A stretch of 64,000 nucleotides of DNA, taken from Harmothoe impar (lineage: Eukaryota; Annelida; Polychaeta; Phyllodocida; Polynoidae). Where the stretch lies: contig OX381708.1 of NCBI GenBank assembly GCA_947462335.1, positions 42,907,377-42,971,376 on the forward strand, given 5' to 3'. The notes beneath the pieces were generated by a model that searched no databases, was not told the origin of the DNA, and worked only from the letters and a program-made list of their open reading frames with translations. Positions 43,736 through 55,410 of the stretch are shown piece by piece. The translations under genes and the position numbers were made by a program. How positions within the stretch are numbered: the stretch's first letter is position 1; every line of letters starts with the position of its first letter.

Positions 43736-44212
43736 ATACTTTAACAAAGACTTGGACCTCACACAAGTGCAATGGCATTATTTGTGAATCCCTCTTACAT
43801 CTTAGCAAAACTCATGATCAAATATGTACGTCAATCTTGAGCCTGGTGATCCAATGATCATAATTTAGAAGGGAATTATATTTATCACGAAGTAGATTTC
43901 CCAACTCCTTTGCCGTTGAGGGGGCACTAGTGGACAGACTCACGTGGGAGCGTCAACAAGAAAGTCTGTCTAGTCTTAAACTATCTTAAAGTATCCAATC
44001 TTTAAAACGTTGGAATATTGAATTTGGATCCAACCAATATGTTATACAGGATTGGCTGGGGTATTGACGGAAGAACTCCCCAGATGGCTCTACTCTCACC
44101 ACCTACCTGGGCCAGCTGCCCCCTTACCCCAGCCAGTGCCTCATGTCCACCCTACTGGGTGCCAGGACAGAACTAATATATACATTTACACTCGTTACTT
44201 CGTTATCTGACC

Positions 44213-44333
44213 AATAATGAATGGCTAACAGGGCATGAGGGGTGTGTATTGATGGATAACGCTCGAGTCGCATAGCTACGAGTGCTTTATCCATCGATAC
44301 ACACCCCGAGTGATCTGTTAGCCATTCAATATT
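44213..44333. repeat. Hairpin with about 55-bp arms
   Basis: AATGAATGGCTAACAG pairs with CTGTTAGCCATTCAATATT, and GGGGTGTGTATTGATGGATA pairs with TATCCATCGATACACACCCC (words around these). The loop is about 13 bp. It is probably a separate small palindromic element. Confidence 0.88.
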
Positions 44334-44636
44334 AGGTTTATTATACAATTATTCGATTCAAATGTCTTTATTTACCTTGTATAGGTCCTAATTTCGCCAT
44401 TTTGAAGGATATTAGCATGGACTATATCAGGGAGGGCACCATGTTGATTTTGACATCCCACCAACCCTGCTCTCTGATTGGTGGAGCTGAGCTGGGAGCA
44501 TTCATTATTTCAAATCGATTAAACCTCAGTGTTAACGTATACAAGTGTACTCACGCCGTGCGACTTGCTGCTTTGATAACTAACCGCTCCCCAACAGACT
44601 TGAATATATGCAGCGTTTCCCTCCCGTTGTACCATT

Positions 44637-44715
44637 GCCGCCGTGGCTAAGCGGTTAGCGCGTTCGACTTGCATACCACAGGTCCCCGGTTCAAACCTGA
44701 GAGGGGACGTCGTAC
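44637..44715 (+). repeat. tRNA-like segment (pseudo-tRNA or SINE head)
   Basis: The A-box-like TGGCTAAGCGGTTAGCGCG and the B-box-like GGTTCAAACCT are spaced as in a tRNA. The T stem and anticodon stem do not pair, and the acceptor ends are not complementary, so it is not a functional tRNA. Confidence 0.6.
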
Positions 44716-44965
44716 ACAGGCCCATTGAGCAAGGTCACAGTACTTTTTTTGATATGCATAAATATATGTTAAAATAAAAACTAGAATTATTTTAATGAGT
44801 AAATAAGTTGAGTCCAACTTCTACCTTTATAGTAAAAAAATCTTTTTCAAAAATGGAGTTTCAGAGAAATTATACCAAAAAATGTCTTTTCTTCTGTAAC
44901 TCGGTAAATAATGGCCCTACAGATCTGAAAATCTGCCTATAGACTCCTTGTTTTGTCCCCTTCTA

Positions 44966-45040
44966 TTACCAGTGCCTCGACGGCGTGGTACGTAGAGCGT
45001 TCGACTTGAACTCTTGGGGTACCAAGTTCAAATTGCCATG
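44966..45040 (+). repeat. Second degenerate tRNA-like segment
   Basis: GTGGTACGTAGAGCGTTCGA resembles an A-box region and AGTTCAAATTG a decayed B box. It shares GCGTTCGACTTG with the copy at 44,637. Confidence 0.45.
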
Positions 45041-45085
45041 AAACCTCGGATTTTATGGCTGAAGAAATTTCCGAATGGCTCATGG

Positions 45086-45148
45086 CCACCGGAAGAGTGC
45101 CGATATCCACTGGAAGAGTGCCGATATCCACCGGAAGAGTGCTGATAT
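45086..45148 (+). repeat. 21-bp tandem repeat, 3 copies
   Basis: CCACCGGAAGAGTGCCGATAT recurs at 45,086, 45,107 and 45,128 with one or two changes (unit quoted from position 45,086, less its last base in the others). Confidence 0.9.
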
Positions 45149-46400
45149 CACTAGATATCAGCACGGGGATATCACCTAAAAAGCACGATGAGTGGCCCAA
45201 TCGTATAATAATATTTGTTAATAAATAGGCCGGTCTTTATTTACGACCATCTCAGGCCCAACCGCAGTTATCCCCGTTTGTCCCTTCTATCCTCGTCCCC
45301 TCCTAGTCAATAAGATAATAACATTGATTTAAAGGGAATTTCTACCTGTTAGATGATCTAGATATTCTATTGATATCTGCAAATAACTGTGCATAGAAAT
45401 AGTTTATCATATTAGGAAGTAACAAATGTAAAGAAAATGCCATGTTACAGTGCTCAAATCTATGGGAAAGCCACATGAAAACTAACTCTTAACTATGGTT
45501 ATGGGAGAACTTTTGGTTGGTGGTCAGATGAACATGTTGTTCTATTGCCATCTGGAAATCACTTTGGATCATACTAGTTGAAAACGTAATCAAATAGGAA
45601 ATAGAAAAAAAGAAAGAAACTTCACTATAGATTTTATACATCTAACCCATGCCATTTAAGTTATCACTTACATATCATAGTCCTCTATTATAGTCTAGGC
45701 TTATATGACAATTCAAAATACATGCAGACAAGATGTGCCTCCCGCCCCTTTTTTCTGGAAACTTCTTTCTACCAATGAGATTGAACACCCAACCTTCTGA
45801 TTTGAAGGCAGACTTGGTAACCACCATACTACCAACTCCGGTGTCAATGTTTGAAGCTGGTGGGATAGTGTACCATACATTATCTTTTAGACATATGCCA
45901 CGAGAGGGCAGCACAAGCCACGTAATGTAATGTTGTTTTTCTGACATACGCCATGTTCCAGAACAGACCTTTGCAGTGAGTACCTTTAAGAATGTCCCTT
46001 GTATATAGTCCCTGATTCAGAGCTTCTTCCACGTTACTGCAGAGAGCAGCACTGTTCTGGTTTGCCACTGAGAGTAGCGAAGCTTTTACTTTCACACTTA
46101 TACTGCACGGTACCCTAGAATGTTACAATCTTAAAGTTAAGATTATAAAAGATTATAACATTGATTTAAGATTATCACCTAAAAAGGGGAGAGAAAACTG
46201 GGGTTGGGGGCAGAGCTTTCTGGGCGTAAGACTTCAGTTAGAGTTCATTAAGACTCACTCAAAACATTTCCAGAACAGGTAATCTTAAACGATTGTTAAC
46301 TTTAAGATTATCAGTAGACTTTAAGATTGTGAAGTCTTTAAGATTGGTCATTTTAAGAATGTACAGATGTTCTTGTTGACGCTCCCACGTGAGTATGTCC

Positions 46401-46535
46401 TGGGAAACCTATTATCTTAAATAAATGTTTCCATTGACTTTAAGAGTGTAACGTTTTTAAGAGTGGCCATTTTAAGGTCTTTAAGATTGGTCAGATTTTC
46501 TTGTTGACACTCCCTCGTGAGTCTTACTCGTCGAG
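46401..46535. repeat. Additional isolated terminus of the 43.9-kb element family
   Basis: The complement of 46,490-46,530 reads GACTCACGAGGGAGTGTCAA then CAAGAAA, followed by AATCTTAAAG words. This is an extra, diverged end next to the main right terminus and suggests a second element abutting or nested. Confidence 0.6.
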
Positions 46536-49500
46536 CGTTGAGGGGAACGGGGAGGTCCAGAAAATATCCTAAAGGGTCATCGGCTGCCCTGCATATCAAA
46601 AAATCCAAACAAGGCCGCCAGGGTGCCAGTAATTCCGACCTGGCAGTAATACCATGAATAAAATGTTATATTGCCCTTTATTCTACACACATGCCATACG
46701 TTTCTGCTTTTGGTACTTTTACAATTCGATTCAATTTAATTATTTTGCTAAATACACCCATGGGCTAGATGTAAACCATACGGTCCAACTATGGGCACTT
46801 TTTTTTTTATCTGATTCTAGCAGTAGATAATAATATCAGGGGTTTCTTCTTGTTTTTTCATGTAAACATCACCCAATATAAATATATTTTGATTGTGATT
46901 CATGAGAAATTGTGATTCCTGAGAAATTGCCATGTGATTCATGCATAAAAAAAACAGAAGTGAATATGGTGCTGATATTGTAGTATTATTATGGTACGTC
47001 TGCATGTGTCCGTTTAAGTGTCAAGCATTGTTTGTGTATTTGCAAAACAATAGTAGATACCGTGCTCTAGGATGTATGAAGTCTATATAACCAAGCGGAT
47101 GTGATGATTGCTCATCTGTATAACATGACATTGTTATGGGTCAATTCAAATTCTATGAGCCCTGGCTGTAGCTTGTCATAAGATTGATAATGTACTTGAA
47201 TTAAAAAGTAAATGATTACATAGACCCAGTGTATGTAGCTCAAGAGATTCTCTCCTGGATTGTTACTCACTTTACTGCTAGAAATCTGTTGTGCTGTTCT
47301 GTCCTTGCTGTGTGGTGGCTAGTAGAGTGCTGCCATTTGACTATTAAACTGATTGTAATGGATCTGATTATTCATGACCTATTGTTTACATATGATATCA
47401 GGTTGGCTTGTATAGGTGTGATTACATAGCTATACATTTTCTGATTACAAGTATAATTATATATGTTACTCAGGAATTATGTTCTTTGAGTCTTTCTCTC
47501 TGTAAATATGCAATGGTGGTCATCTGGTGAGTAAACCTAGAACTACCATAACTAGACTAAATTACAGGTGCTTTTGGGTGCTTCGCTCTATAAAGCAACC
47601 CCAGGCCCCCAGTGTACATCAGGGTAGTGCAGAGACCTTTGGTCAAATCGTCAGTCTGAGAGGGAACGGAAAATATGCTTCTACTCCCAATCTTTCACTA
47701 CCACCGACTGGCCTTGACAAGGCCTGCTGCTGTATCTAGTACCATGGTTACCCTGAGCTCTGGCCAATCAGAGGGCAGGGATCCCAGATTGTGACCTCAC
47801 TTCCTGTGTCATGAAGGGCTCACTCTCACATCAGAGTCTTTGTAGAGCCATTGTTGACTTATATCTCCAATCAGATATTTAGACAGGAAAGCAGGATAGG
47901 TCCAACTTGACACTTGTAGCTAAACTTCAGAGTGGATAGCTAGTAGTTGTACACTGAGTGTGTATGAGTGTATGTGGGTACTTGTTAGTGGTTTCAACTT
48001 GAATGTCTCATCAGGTGTGACTTTTTAGAAACAAATAGAGGGTGCATGAAATGCCTTATCTAGTTTCTGTAGTGAATATTAATTTCTTTCTGGGAAATTA
48101 ATAATTAATTGGAACCAATTTCCTGTACTAAATAAAGTTATTGTTAGTATAACATTGTATCTAGTTGTGGATGTAATAGGGCCTATGGGGTGGGCAATAG
48201 GGGAAGATTAAGATTCCGGTGCCGGTGCACTATAGCACCAAATTAGGTTAGGCCTTATTGGGTTCTTGGTGCCGTTGAAGTATAAAGGACTGGGAACATG
48301 GTACAATCAATTAATAAGGTCAGCGACAGGTTCAGTTTGTCAATTGACAGGTTCCCAAATTCTATAGTGTTTATGGGATTAGACAGCAATAATATATGTT
48401 ATCTAGGCTTATTAAGATGATAGAGGGCTTTTATGGTAGGACTATGTCCACATGATCAGACGATCATGTAATTCCATAGACAGCTAGATGTGGGCCGTTT
48501 TCTTCTATCTTTCTATCCAAATCGTCAGTCTGCAATATTTTACGGAATTGCTGGAACTGAACCTTTACACGTTGTATTTTTCTTCTAAATTGCCAGTAGC
48601 AGGGTTGGTACTGTGCACACAGGATTCCCGTGTATATGTGTTTTTGATAGTGGCGTATCAAATAAGTTTCAGGAAAATTGGTTTGCCTATGAATCACTCC
48701 TTTCCAATGTTAGTAGCGTTAAGATTAATAATTGGGAATTTGGAGAGAGCGATGATTTTAACATGTATTTGTGCTACACTAATGCACACTTGGATGTGTA
48801 ATTGACGTTTGTGACTCACTGCAATCTGGAAAATCCTTTACTTTATGCTATTGTGGTACTTCACACGTTTTTCCAAATTGTATTGATATTATTGGAGCCT
48901 TTAAGACATTAGATTGATTGACAGAGTAGAAAACCACAGAGAACTGATGTTTGAGGTTTTTAATACTTCTCTACACTGCCACTAGTTGCTCATATTATTC
49001 AGTTTAAAACCTGAGCAGAGTTGAGATTTTCCATACTGCATTGTCTTTTCGGGCCTCCTTTTGGCACCCAACACTTCCCCTTTTCAGCTTTCAATACAGG
49101 GACTTCGTTATTACCGGTACTACATGTATCTTCTTTAAATACCATACTTTGAAGAGCATTGAAGCCTTGAAAGCTGGTAATAAAATATGACGATATTATT
49201 TAGCTTTGCATATGTTGATAACAACACAAGACGACAAATGGGGGTTTATATACATGAGTTTATTTATGCAAGCAGTTACACTCCTGCATTGGCATAATAC
49301 ACATTGCACACAAATAACTTACTCAGAATTCATTTATACAAAACCAGACAAAATAAACAATCATATGTATACATAATATAACTATCTTGTCCGTAGTTGT
49401 GTTTCTCCCTCCAAAAGACAGCTGGAGGGAGGAGAAACGCATAAATCTGTCCTGTCTATTTATTACCTTCCTGATTAGATATTTGACACTGGGTCCACCT

Positions 49501-51297
49501 GAAGCATCAGTTTTACCTGTGAGTTTATATTGTGAAGTATTAGATCGTAAGCCACATGTACAAAGTATGCAGGTATCAGGGCTAGTCATCATTTATATCA
49601 CACTTATCAATACTTGAGGGGGAAACTGCAATACTTATTAAGAACCACCACTCGCACTAGAGCCACAGCTCACCAATATAGCAAGACACACCACAGCAAC
49701 CCCTACTAGAAAGTCATAACGTTTTGACCCCGATTTTTACAGTGGAGCTTGATTGAGAAAATAGATCTAGCCAATATATGAGTAACATCATTAACAACTG
49801 CTGTATTTGTAAAGCAGTGTAGGAAAGGACTGCCAATTCTTTGAAGAAGAAGGATAACTGCACACTGATTAGACTTTTAGACGTTTAAGTCAAGAGTACA
49901 CATACAATGTAATTCATAACCTACTAAACTGAAGTAGGTCTATACAAACAGATCTTTTGATTTTAATCATATCAAACATGCTGGAGTATGTGTCAGAAAT
50001 TTGCCTATATCTCAGTTCAAATCAGTATATTCCATTTACAAATGAAAATCTATTACTGAAGGAAGAGAAATGGCATATAATAAAATAATAACGTTATCTA
50101 ATGGATCGGTCCACAAAAAATAGCAACATCTTCAGAGCAATTAAATCTATACATGCCATACCTAATTTATTGTTTACCAACATCTACATCATGACAATTC
50201 ATTCTAATCATATTATGACAATTAGACCAACGTTTTTCATAGAGCACCCTGTAGTTACATCATAGTTTAGACCCCTTTACTCTCATTACACATTAAGATA
50301 TACAAACAACTGTTCAAATCAATAATTTCCACTTGCAAAGAGAGGTATAAGCAATTAGACTTTCGTTCGTATATAGAGTTACCGGTCCATATTGGTAGGC
50401 ATCACCAATAAGTTGTGACCTTTCTCTGTTCCTTCACTATAATTCGATTCATTTCCAGGGAATTTTGTTTTATTAAAACAAAGACATGAATGAAAGGTAA
50501 TTAAAATATACATGTTAAAGTTTCTAGAATATATCATAGAAACAGGCATAGAATCACACCTGAACATCACCATTTTGGAACTGAGATAAATCCATAAGGT
50601 AACAAAATCTTGACTTTCTTCTTTGTCGTATCCTAACCATGAAAGGTAGAGCAAATCTTCTCTTCAACTTTCAACTTCTCCATGTATACATGTGGAGGAG
50701 TGGGGGTTATAATTATAATACAAAAACTCCGCTTGGCAAGGGAAACTTTCAGACTTCCACTATGAAGAAAGTTACACAGAATTATATATAGGTAATTATA
50801 CATAGATTTGCGCAGCAGCTTGGAACACAACCAGGCAGGCAACAACCAAGTAGTTGCGCTGTAATACTTCAATGACTGACAGCAGGACAAAAGCAATTTC
50901 AGGTAATTTTCTTTTTGTTGTTCGGTACTCATCAGGTGAAGTGGCTGGTTTGTATAGTTTTCTTGTGGTACAAACATAAGATAATGCACAGACATGAGTT
51001 ACCAATCAGTATTAGGAACTACCAAAGGGACTAACCATGAGCATATTCATAATCACTCTGCTATAAACCTAAATTAGGGAAGGTTGCCTTCTGTTCGTTA
51101 ACACAGAACAACGAATATACAGGTGGATATGGCACATACCAAGGTTAATGCCACTCCCAGTATGGGGTACAGTTACAGGGTAGGCCTTAACAAAGGACTA
51201 CGTCTGCAGCATAACATATAGTGTGACAGAGCCCATTGATATTCAGTTATTCCAATTTACCAAATACTAGAAAAATAAGGATTTAGTTCAATTTTAT
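46536..51297. other. Non-coding, nothing recognised
   Basis: This long AT-rich stretch shows no conserved coding sequence, no repeat with a partner in the window and no splice-linked open frames. A minus-strand AATAAA occurs at about 49,260. Confidence 0.45.
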
Positions 51298-51299
51298 TA

Positions 51300-51521
51300 C
51301 CGTAAAACCTCGCGTATAAGCCTAACTCGCGTATAAGCCGCACCCCTAACTTTGACAGATTATATAAGCCGCAGAAAGGGTCTGAAAATTGTTAATTTGG
51401 TAGTGTAGTATACTTATAAAAACTCTCGTATAAGCCGCACCCTATATAGGCATGTTTGGTATCAAAAGAAAGCTGAGTCTGATTCGCGTACTAGCCGCGG
51501 CTTATACGCGAGGTTTTACGG
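51300..51521. mobile_element. 222-bp MITE with TA target duplication
   Basis: The termini CCGTAAAACCTCGCGTATA and TATACGCGAGGTTTTACGG are perfectly complementary. TA lies at 51,298-51,299 and 51,522-51,523. The word GTATAAGCCGC recurs three to four times inside. This is a Tc1/mariner-type signature. Confidence 0.93.
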
Positions 51522-51523
51522 TA

Positions 51524-54324
51524 GTCATAAAATATCTATTTGCTCAACTCAAAACAGCGTATTTGGTATGCATTTTCCCATTTCTATATTTTGATCTGTA
51601 AATATATCCTGTTCATGCAAGTACGGCACTATCCCATGTGCAAATATACATAGTGGACACTGTTCCTGATTTCATGAACTAACCAGGGCGTTATTCTTGT
51701 ACAACTCTCTCTGTTAAATGATACACTGTATATTTGAATACCAGATGCACCGGATTAAGCCATATAAATGTAACATTACTGTATGGTCAACACTAACAGG
51801 GTGGGTTGAAGGGAGGGGGCATGGATAACACTACTAGCTGACAATACAATGAACTAGTGCTGTACAAACCAGTTAGAATACAGGGTGCCAAAAGATGGCT
51901 GGCAGTTGTGAAGTTTCCTTCTGTGAATTATCCTATAATATAACACCCCTTATCCCACATTCAGGCTGACACCAAGGATTGTCCACAATACACAAACACT
52001 GTGTAATACAAGTGGTACAATATTAAACAAATGCCAACTCAATAGAAATATATATATATATGTATGTACATACATGAACATAACATCAACTCAATGAAAA
52101 ATATAACATTATTCAACAGTGTATTTATATTATATATAGTGTGTGTAAATGGCATGGCAGGCAGATGGGCCGATGATCACTGGAGAAGGCTGAATAGTTC
52201 ATTATACTTACTGGCAGCTCATGAAGAGTGAGATCTGACAGTCCATTGTGAAATGATGAGTAGAAAGAGACACCATCACAGAGTAGTGGTAAAAGGAGAA
52301 TGAGGATACAACACAGGTCCAACCTGACAAGTTCTCACTGCTCACAACCCTATAATTCACAACCTCATCAGTGTACCCAAAACTAATATATACCTTTCAT
52401 TTTGACATATACGTTAATTATTTGGTCGGTTAACAATACACATGTATGTATGTATATACATGTAAATTGATTTAATACATTTTTCACAGGCATAAGCCTT
52501 GCTTTATTCAAATGGCCTGAACTATCATATCGAGTAACACATCATATTTTACTAAATGCAATCAGTACAACAATATCTAATTGGCAGCATGCTTATTTAT
52601 AAATAAATATATTTTTAAAGTTGAGCCGAAAAGTGTAGCATAAGTTCCTGAAATTCGTACAGATGAGGTTATCTTTTTCAACACATATCACTAATTTAGC
52701 ATTTGGTTAGCACACAATGTCATGTACTGTTAACATTCCATTACGACTGAATCTCTCGCAAAGTCGCCTACCCTGCAACTGTGGTCTTCCAAATATCTAG
52801 TTGTGAAGATACCACAGTATTCATGTGTGAACTCTCAGTGTTCCGTTAACATGAGAACGGGGTCGCAGCTTCAGAGGTGTTTAATAGAATTGGGTAGCAA
52901 TATAGGTAGTAACTGTTCAACTCTAGATAAGTCGCCATGTGGCAAATGGAACGCCGACGAGTTTCTCACCAGTGTTCCATCGGTGCATCACGACACCAAA
53001 TAAACGAGAACCCTAGAGGCATTTTGTCGTCCTTAAAGGACCAATGTATTACGTTGTAGTAGGAAAGAATCTAGCTGGCAAGAGTGCAATGTATCAGATG
53101 AGGGATCAAAGGTAGTAGAATCACCAGTGTAGCATCAGAAGTAAAATAATTTTGTAGAATTGGCTCAGGTATCAAATGAGATGAAGAGTTTGTAGCATGA
53201 TTCATTGCACATCAATATAGATAGCACATGGACCTGGAAAGTTATTTCTAGTGCAAGTGATGGATGATAATATTTTAGAGTAAGAAAAGATTAGTTAAAA
53301 TAACAAAGAATAAGAAGATTAGTATTAAAACTAACACCAGGCAAGGCTGCAGTTCATATCCGTCAGTAACCAATCAGGTATACCATATCTAACCAGATAA
53401 GGTTCCTGAATACTTTGATAGAACAAGTGAAACATATCCATTGAATGTGACATTTCATATACATTTATATCATGTATCCTGCAATTGCGTAATATCCTTT
53501 CGATGTGCTAGCCTAAGGTCTTCGGTATAATGAGGTTAGAAATCTCTGAGGAAACAGGTAAATTGTTTCTACATACACATTATACCCCCAAACAGAGAGG
53601 GGAAATGGGACATGCCTTTAGCATGGAAAAGCACATACACAAATGTCTTAAACAAACAAATGACCGGTATTCGTTTTAACATGCATATATTACATTAAAG
53701 TAGTCATAATATCTCTGCCTTATCTTTGCCATACCTTTATCTATATGAAAGCCCTCTGCCTACAAAATAAAAGTACACTGTGCAATGCTATACTCAAGTG
53801 ACACTACCTTGCAAAAGGAAAATCTCCTTGAGTATCAACTAACTGACTGCAGTCTTCATTTTAATGGACATACTGACGCAGTAGCCACCAATATAAATGC
53901 TGTCATGACAATTGGTCCTCTATACGTAATATAAGGAAGTCCTCTGTGATCAACTTAATCAATTGCAACAGACTTTATTTCTTGGACTATCATACAGTGG
54001 TTGTATAAGCTTCTTAGGAGATTTCATAGACCCTTAAGAGTATGGGTGTTTTAGATAATTTTATTTTCTTTATATTGGAAGAAGGAGGTATGCCTGAATC
54101 TGAAACGTAATACTGGCTTCTCCATGTGAATGAGTCACCTCATTGCAATTTGATTTTAATATATGATAGATACGTTATGCATGATAAACAGTATTCTTCT
54201 GGTTTCATGAAATTTCCTGAGAGCTTTCATCACCAAATAATTCATGATAAAAACACCAAACGATTCAACAAATCTAATTATCCATGCAACTTTCTGTGGT
54301 CACTACTAATTACCCCTTTGTCGT
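51524..54324. other. Non-coding, possible downstream sequence of DAGL
   Basis: No gene seen. A minus-strand AATAAA at 53,974-53,979 is a candidate poly(A) signal for DAGL, about 1.4 kb after its stop, and a second lies near 52,502. Confidence 0.35.
53974..53979 (-). terminator. Candidate polyadenylation signal for DAGL
   Basis: This is a canonical AATAAA on the gene strand, followed within about 10 bases by GTCTGTTG. Its use is not proven, and alternatives lie further downstream. Confidence 0.3.
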
Positions 54325-54508
54325 CATGAATGCAGCCCTAGTGGCTATACTAGCCCACCACTGCTGCATTCATGCATCATGCCAACCATGTGAGGTCAAT
54401 ACAGTCACAGGGTTTCGGCATGATGTACCAATGAAGCGCCGGCGAGTTACTCATGACAATAAATGAACAGGGACATTGAAGCATCATGCCGTTCTTAAAG
54501 GGTTAAGC
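54325..54508. repeat. GGCATGATG-family MITE ending next to TTAA
   Basis: The right end reads GGCATGATG-type sequence (complement AAGAACGGCATGATGCTTCA) and then CTTAAAGGG directly followed by TTAA. Internal blocks ATGAATGCAGCCCTAG and TTCGGCATGATG match 6,040-6,227 and 11,706-12,110. Confidence 0.6.
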
Positions 54509-55410
54509 TTGATTTCATCGAGTATACACGTCCATCTGACTAGGATGTAGCAACCTTTGCCTGCGCAGCACACATACACACAATTTAACGACGTATTGCA
54601 CCTGAACAAACCACAGACCAAAAGCATGCACGGCAAGCTATAAGTATCACCTAGCAATGACAGAAAATAAACTGCCGCCTTTAAATATATATCCTCATTA
54701 TAATATATCACTCTGTAAAATCTAATCTATCACATTATTCGACCACTGGTATATATACAGCCGGAACTAGGGAATAAAAAAGATGAGATATCAGCGAGAA
54801 TAACTACTGTAAATTTCCTATTTAGAAGATGCACCCTGCTGACTGTTGAGTCTTGTAAACCGAATGACCATACTCCTACTACAAAAGCCCTTTTAAAGCA
54901 GCCCCAACATAAAGCCTAAGGAGCGCTACAAAGGCCCCAAGGAGCTATACCTCCAATTATATACACGTAAAAAGTATATATCAACTAACGTTCTTTTTCA
55001 AGTAGCAGTAGCATGCTACCAGATTGGGAGCATTCCCATTTGCAAGACGAGACTTCTGAATATATATGTATATGTATATATATCTACTTTGGTATATAAT
55101 GTGGGCTTGTTTCCATGGTGTCCATGTCTGGGGACTGTTCAACTGTTGTAATAGCAGAGCTATTTCTAGTCATTTTGGTGAACGGGATACCAACATAAAA
55201 CCAAGGGATGTGGGTAATATCACCTTAACTGTCATAACATTGACCAGGCCAACCAGCTCTTGGTGTGGGAACGGTGGGGGCAGCGCAGATTAAGTGAGAT
55301 CCTTTATGATATTTGGATGAATTCTGATAACTTATGTATAGAGTTCCCTCCCCCCTTTAAAACAACCAATGGCTGACTTTCTCCCAAAGCCTCTTTTAAT
55401 GGTGTAATGG
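54509..55410. other. Non-coding; likely DAGL 3' untranslated region in part
   Basis: It lies immediately downstream of the DAGL stop on the minus strand. No other feature seen. Confidence 0.4.

Larger units (their letters stand above)
43932..46400. mobile_element. 2.47-kb TIR element, non-autonomous
   Basis: The left terminus GGACAGACTCACGTGGGAGC continues CGTCAACAAGAA. The complement of the right terminus reads GGACATACTCACGTGGGAGC then CGTCAACAAGAA, giving about 31 bp with one mismatch. AATCTTAAA words follow inside both ends. No transposase frame and no clear target duplication. It contains a hairpin, two tRNA-like segments and a 21-bp tandem repeat, so it is a composite. Confidence 0.75.

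Noticed and set aside
44637..44715. Functional tRNA gene
   Set aside because: A and B boxes are present, but the anticodon, T and acceptor stems do not pair; annotated as a tRNA-like repeat instead.
47527..47739. 70-codon plus-strand frame followed by a CCAAT box and an AATAAA
   Set aside because: No recognisable protein feature or supporting splice sites; the motifs are common by chance.
49323..49617. Overlapping open frames on both strands near a minus-strand AATAAA
   Set aside because: No domain, no splice-linked exons; one poly(A) hexamer in AT-rich DNA is not enough.
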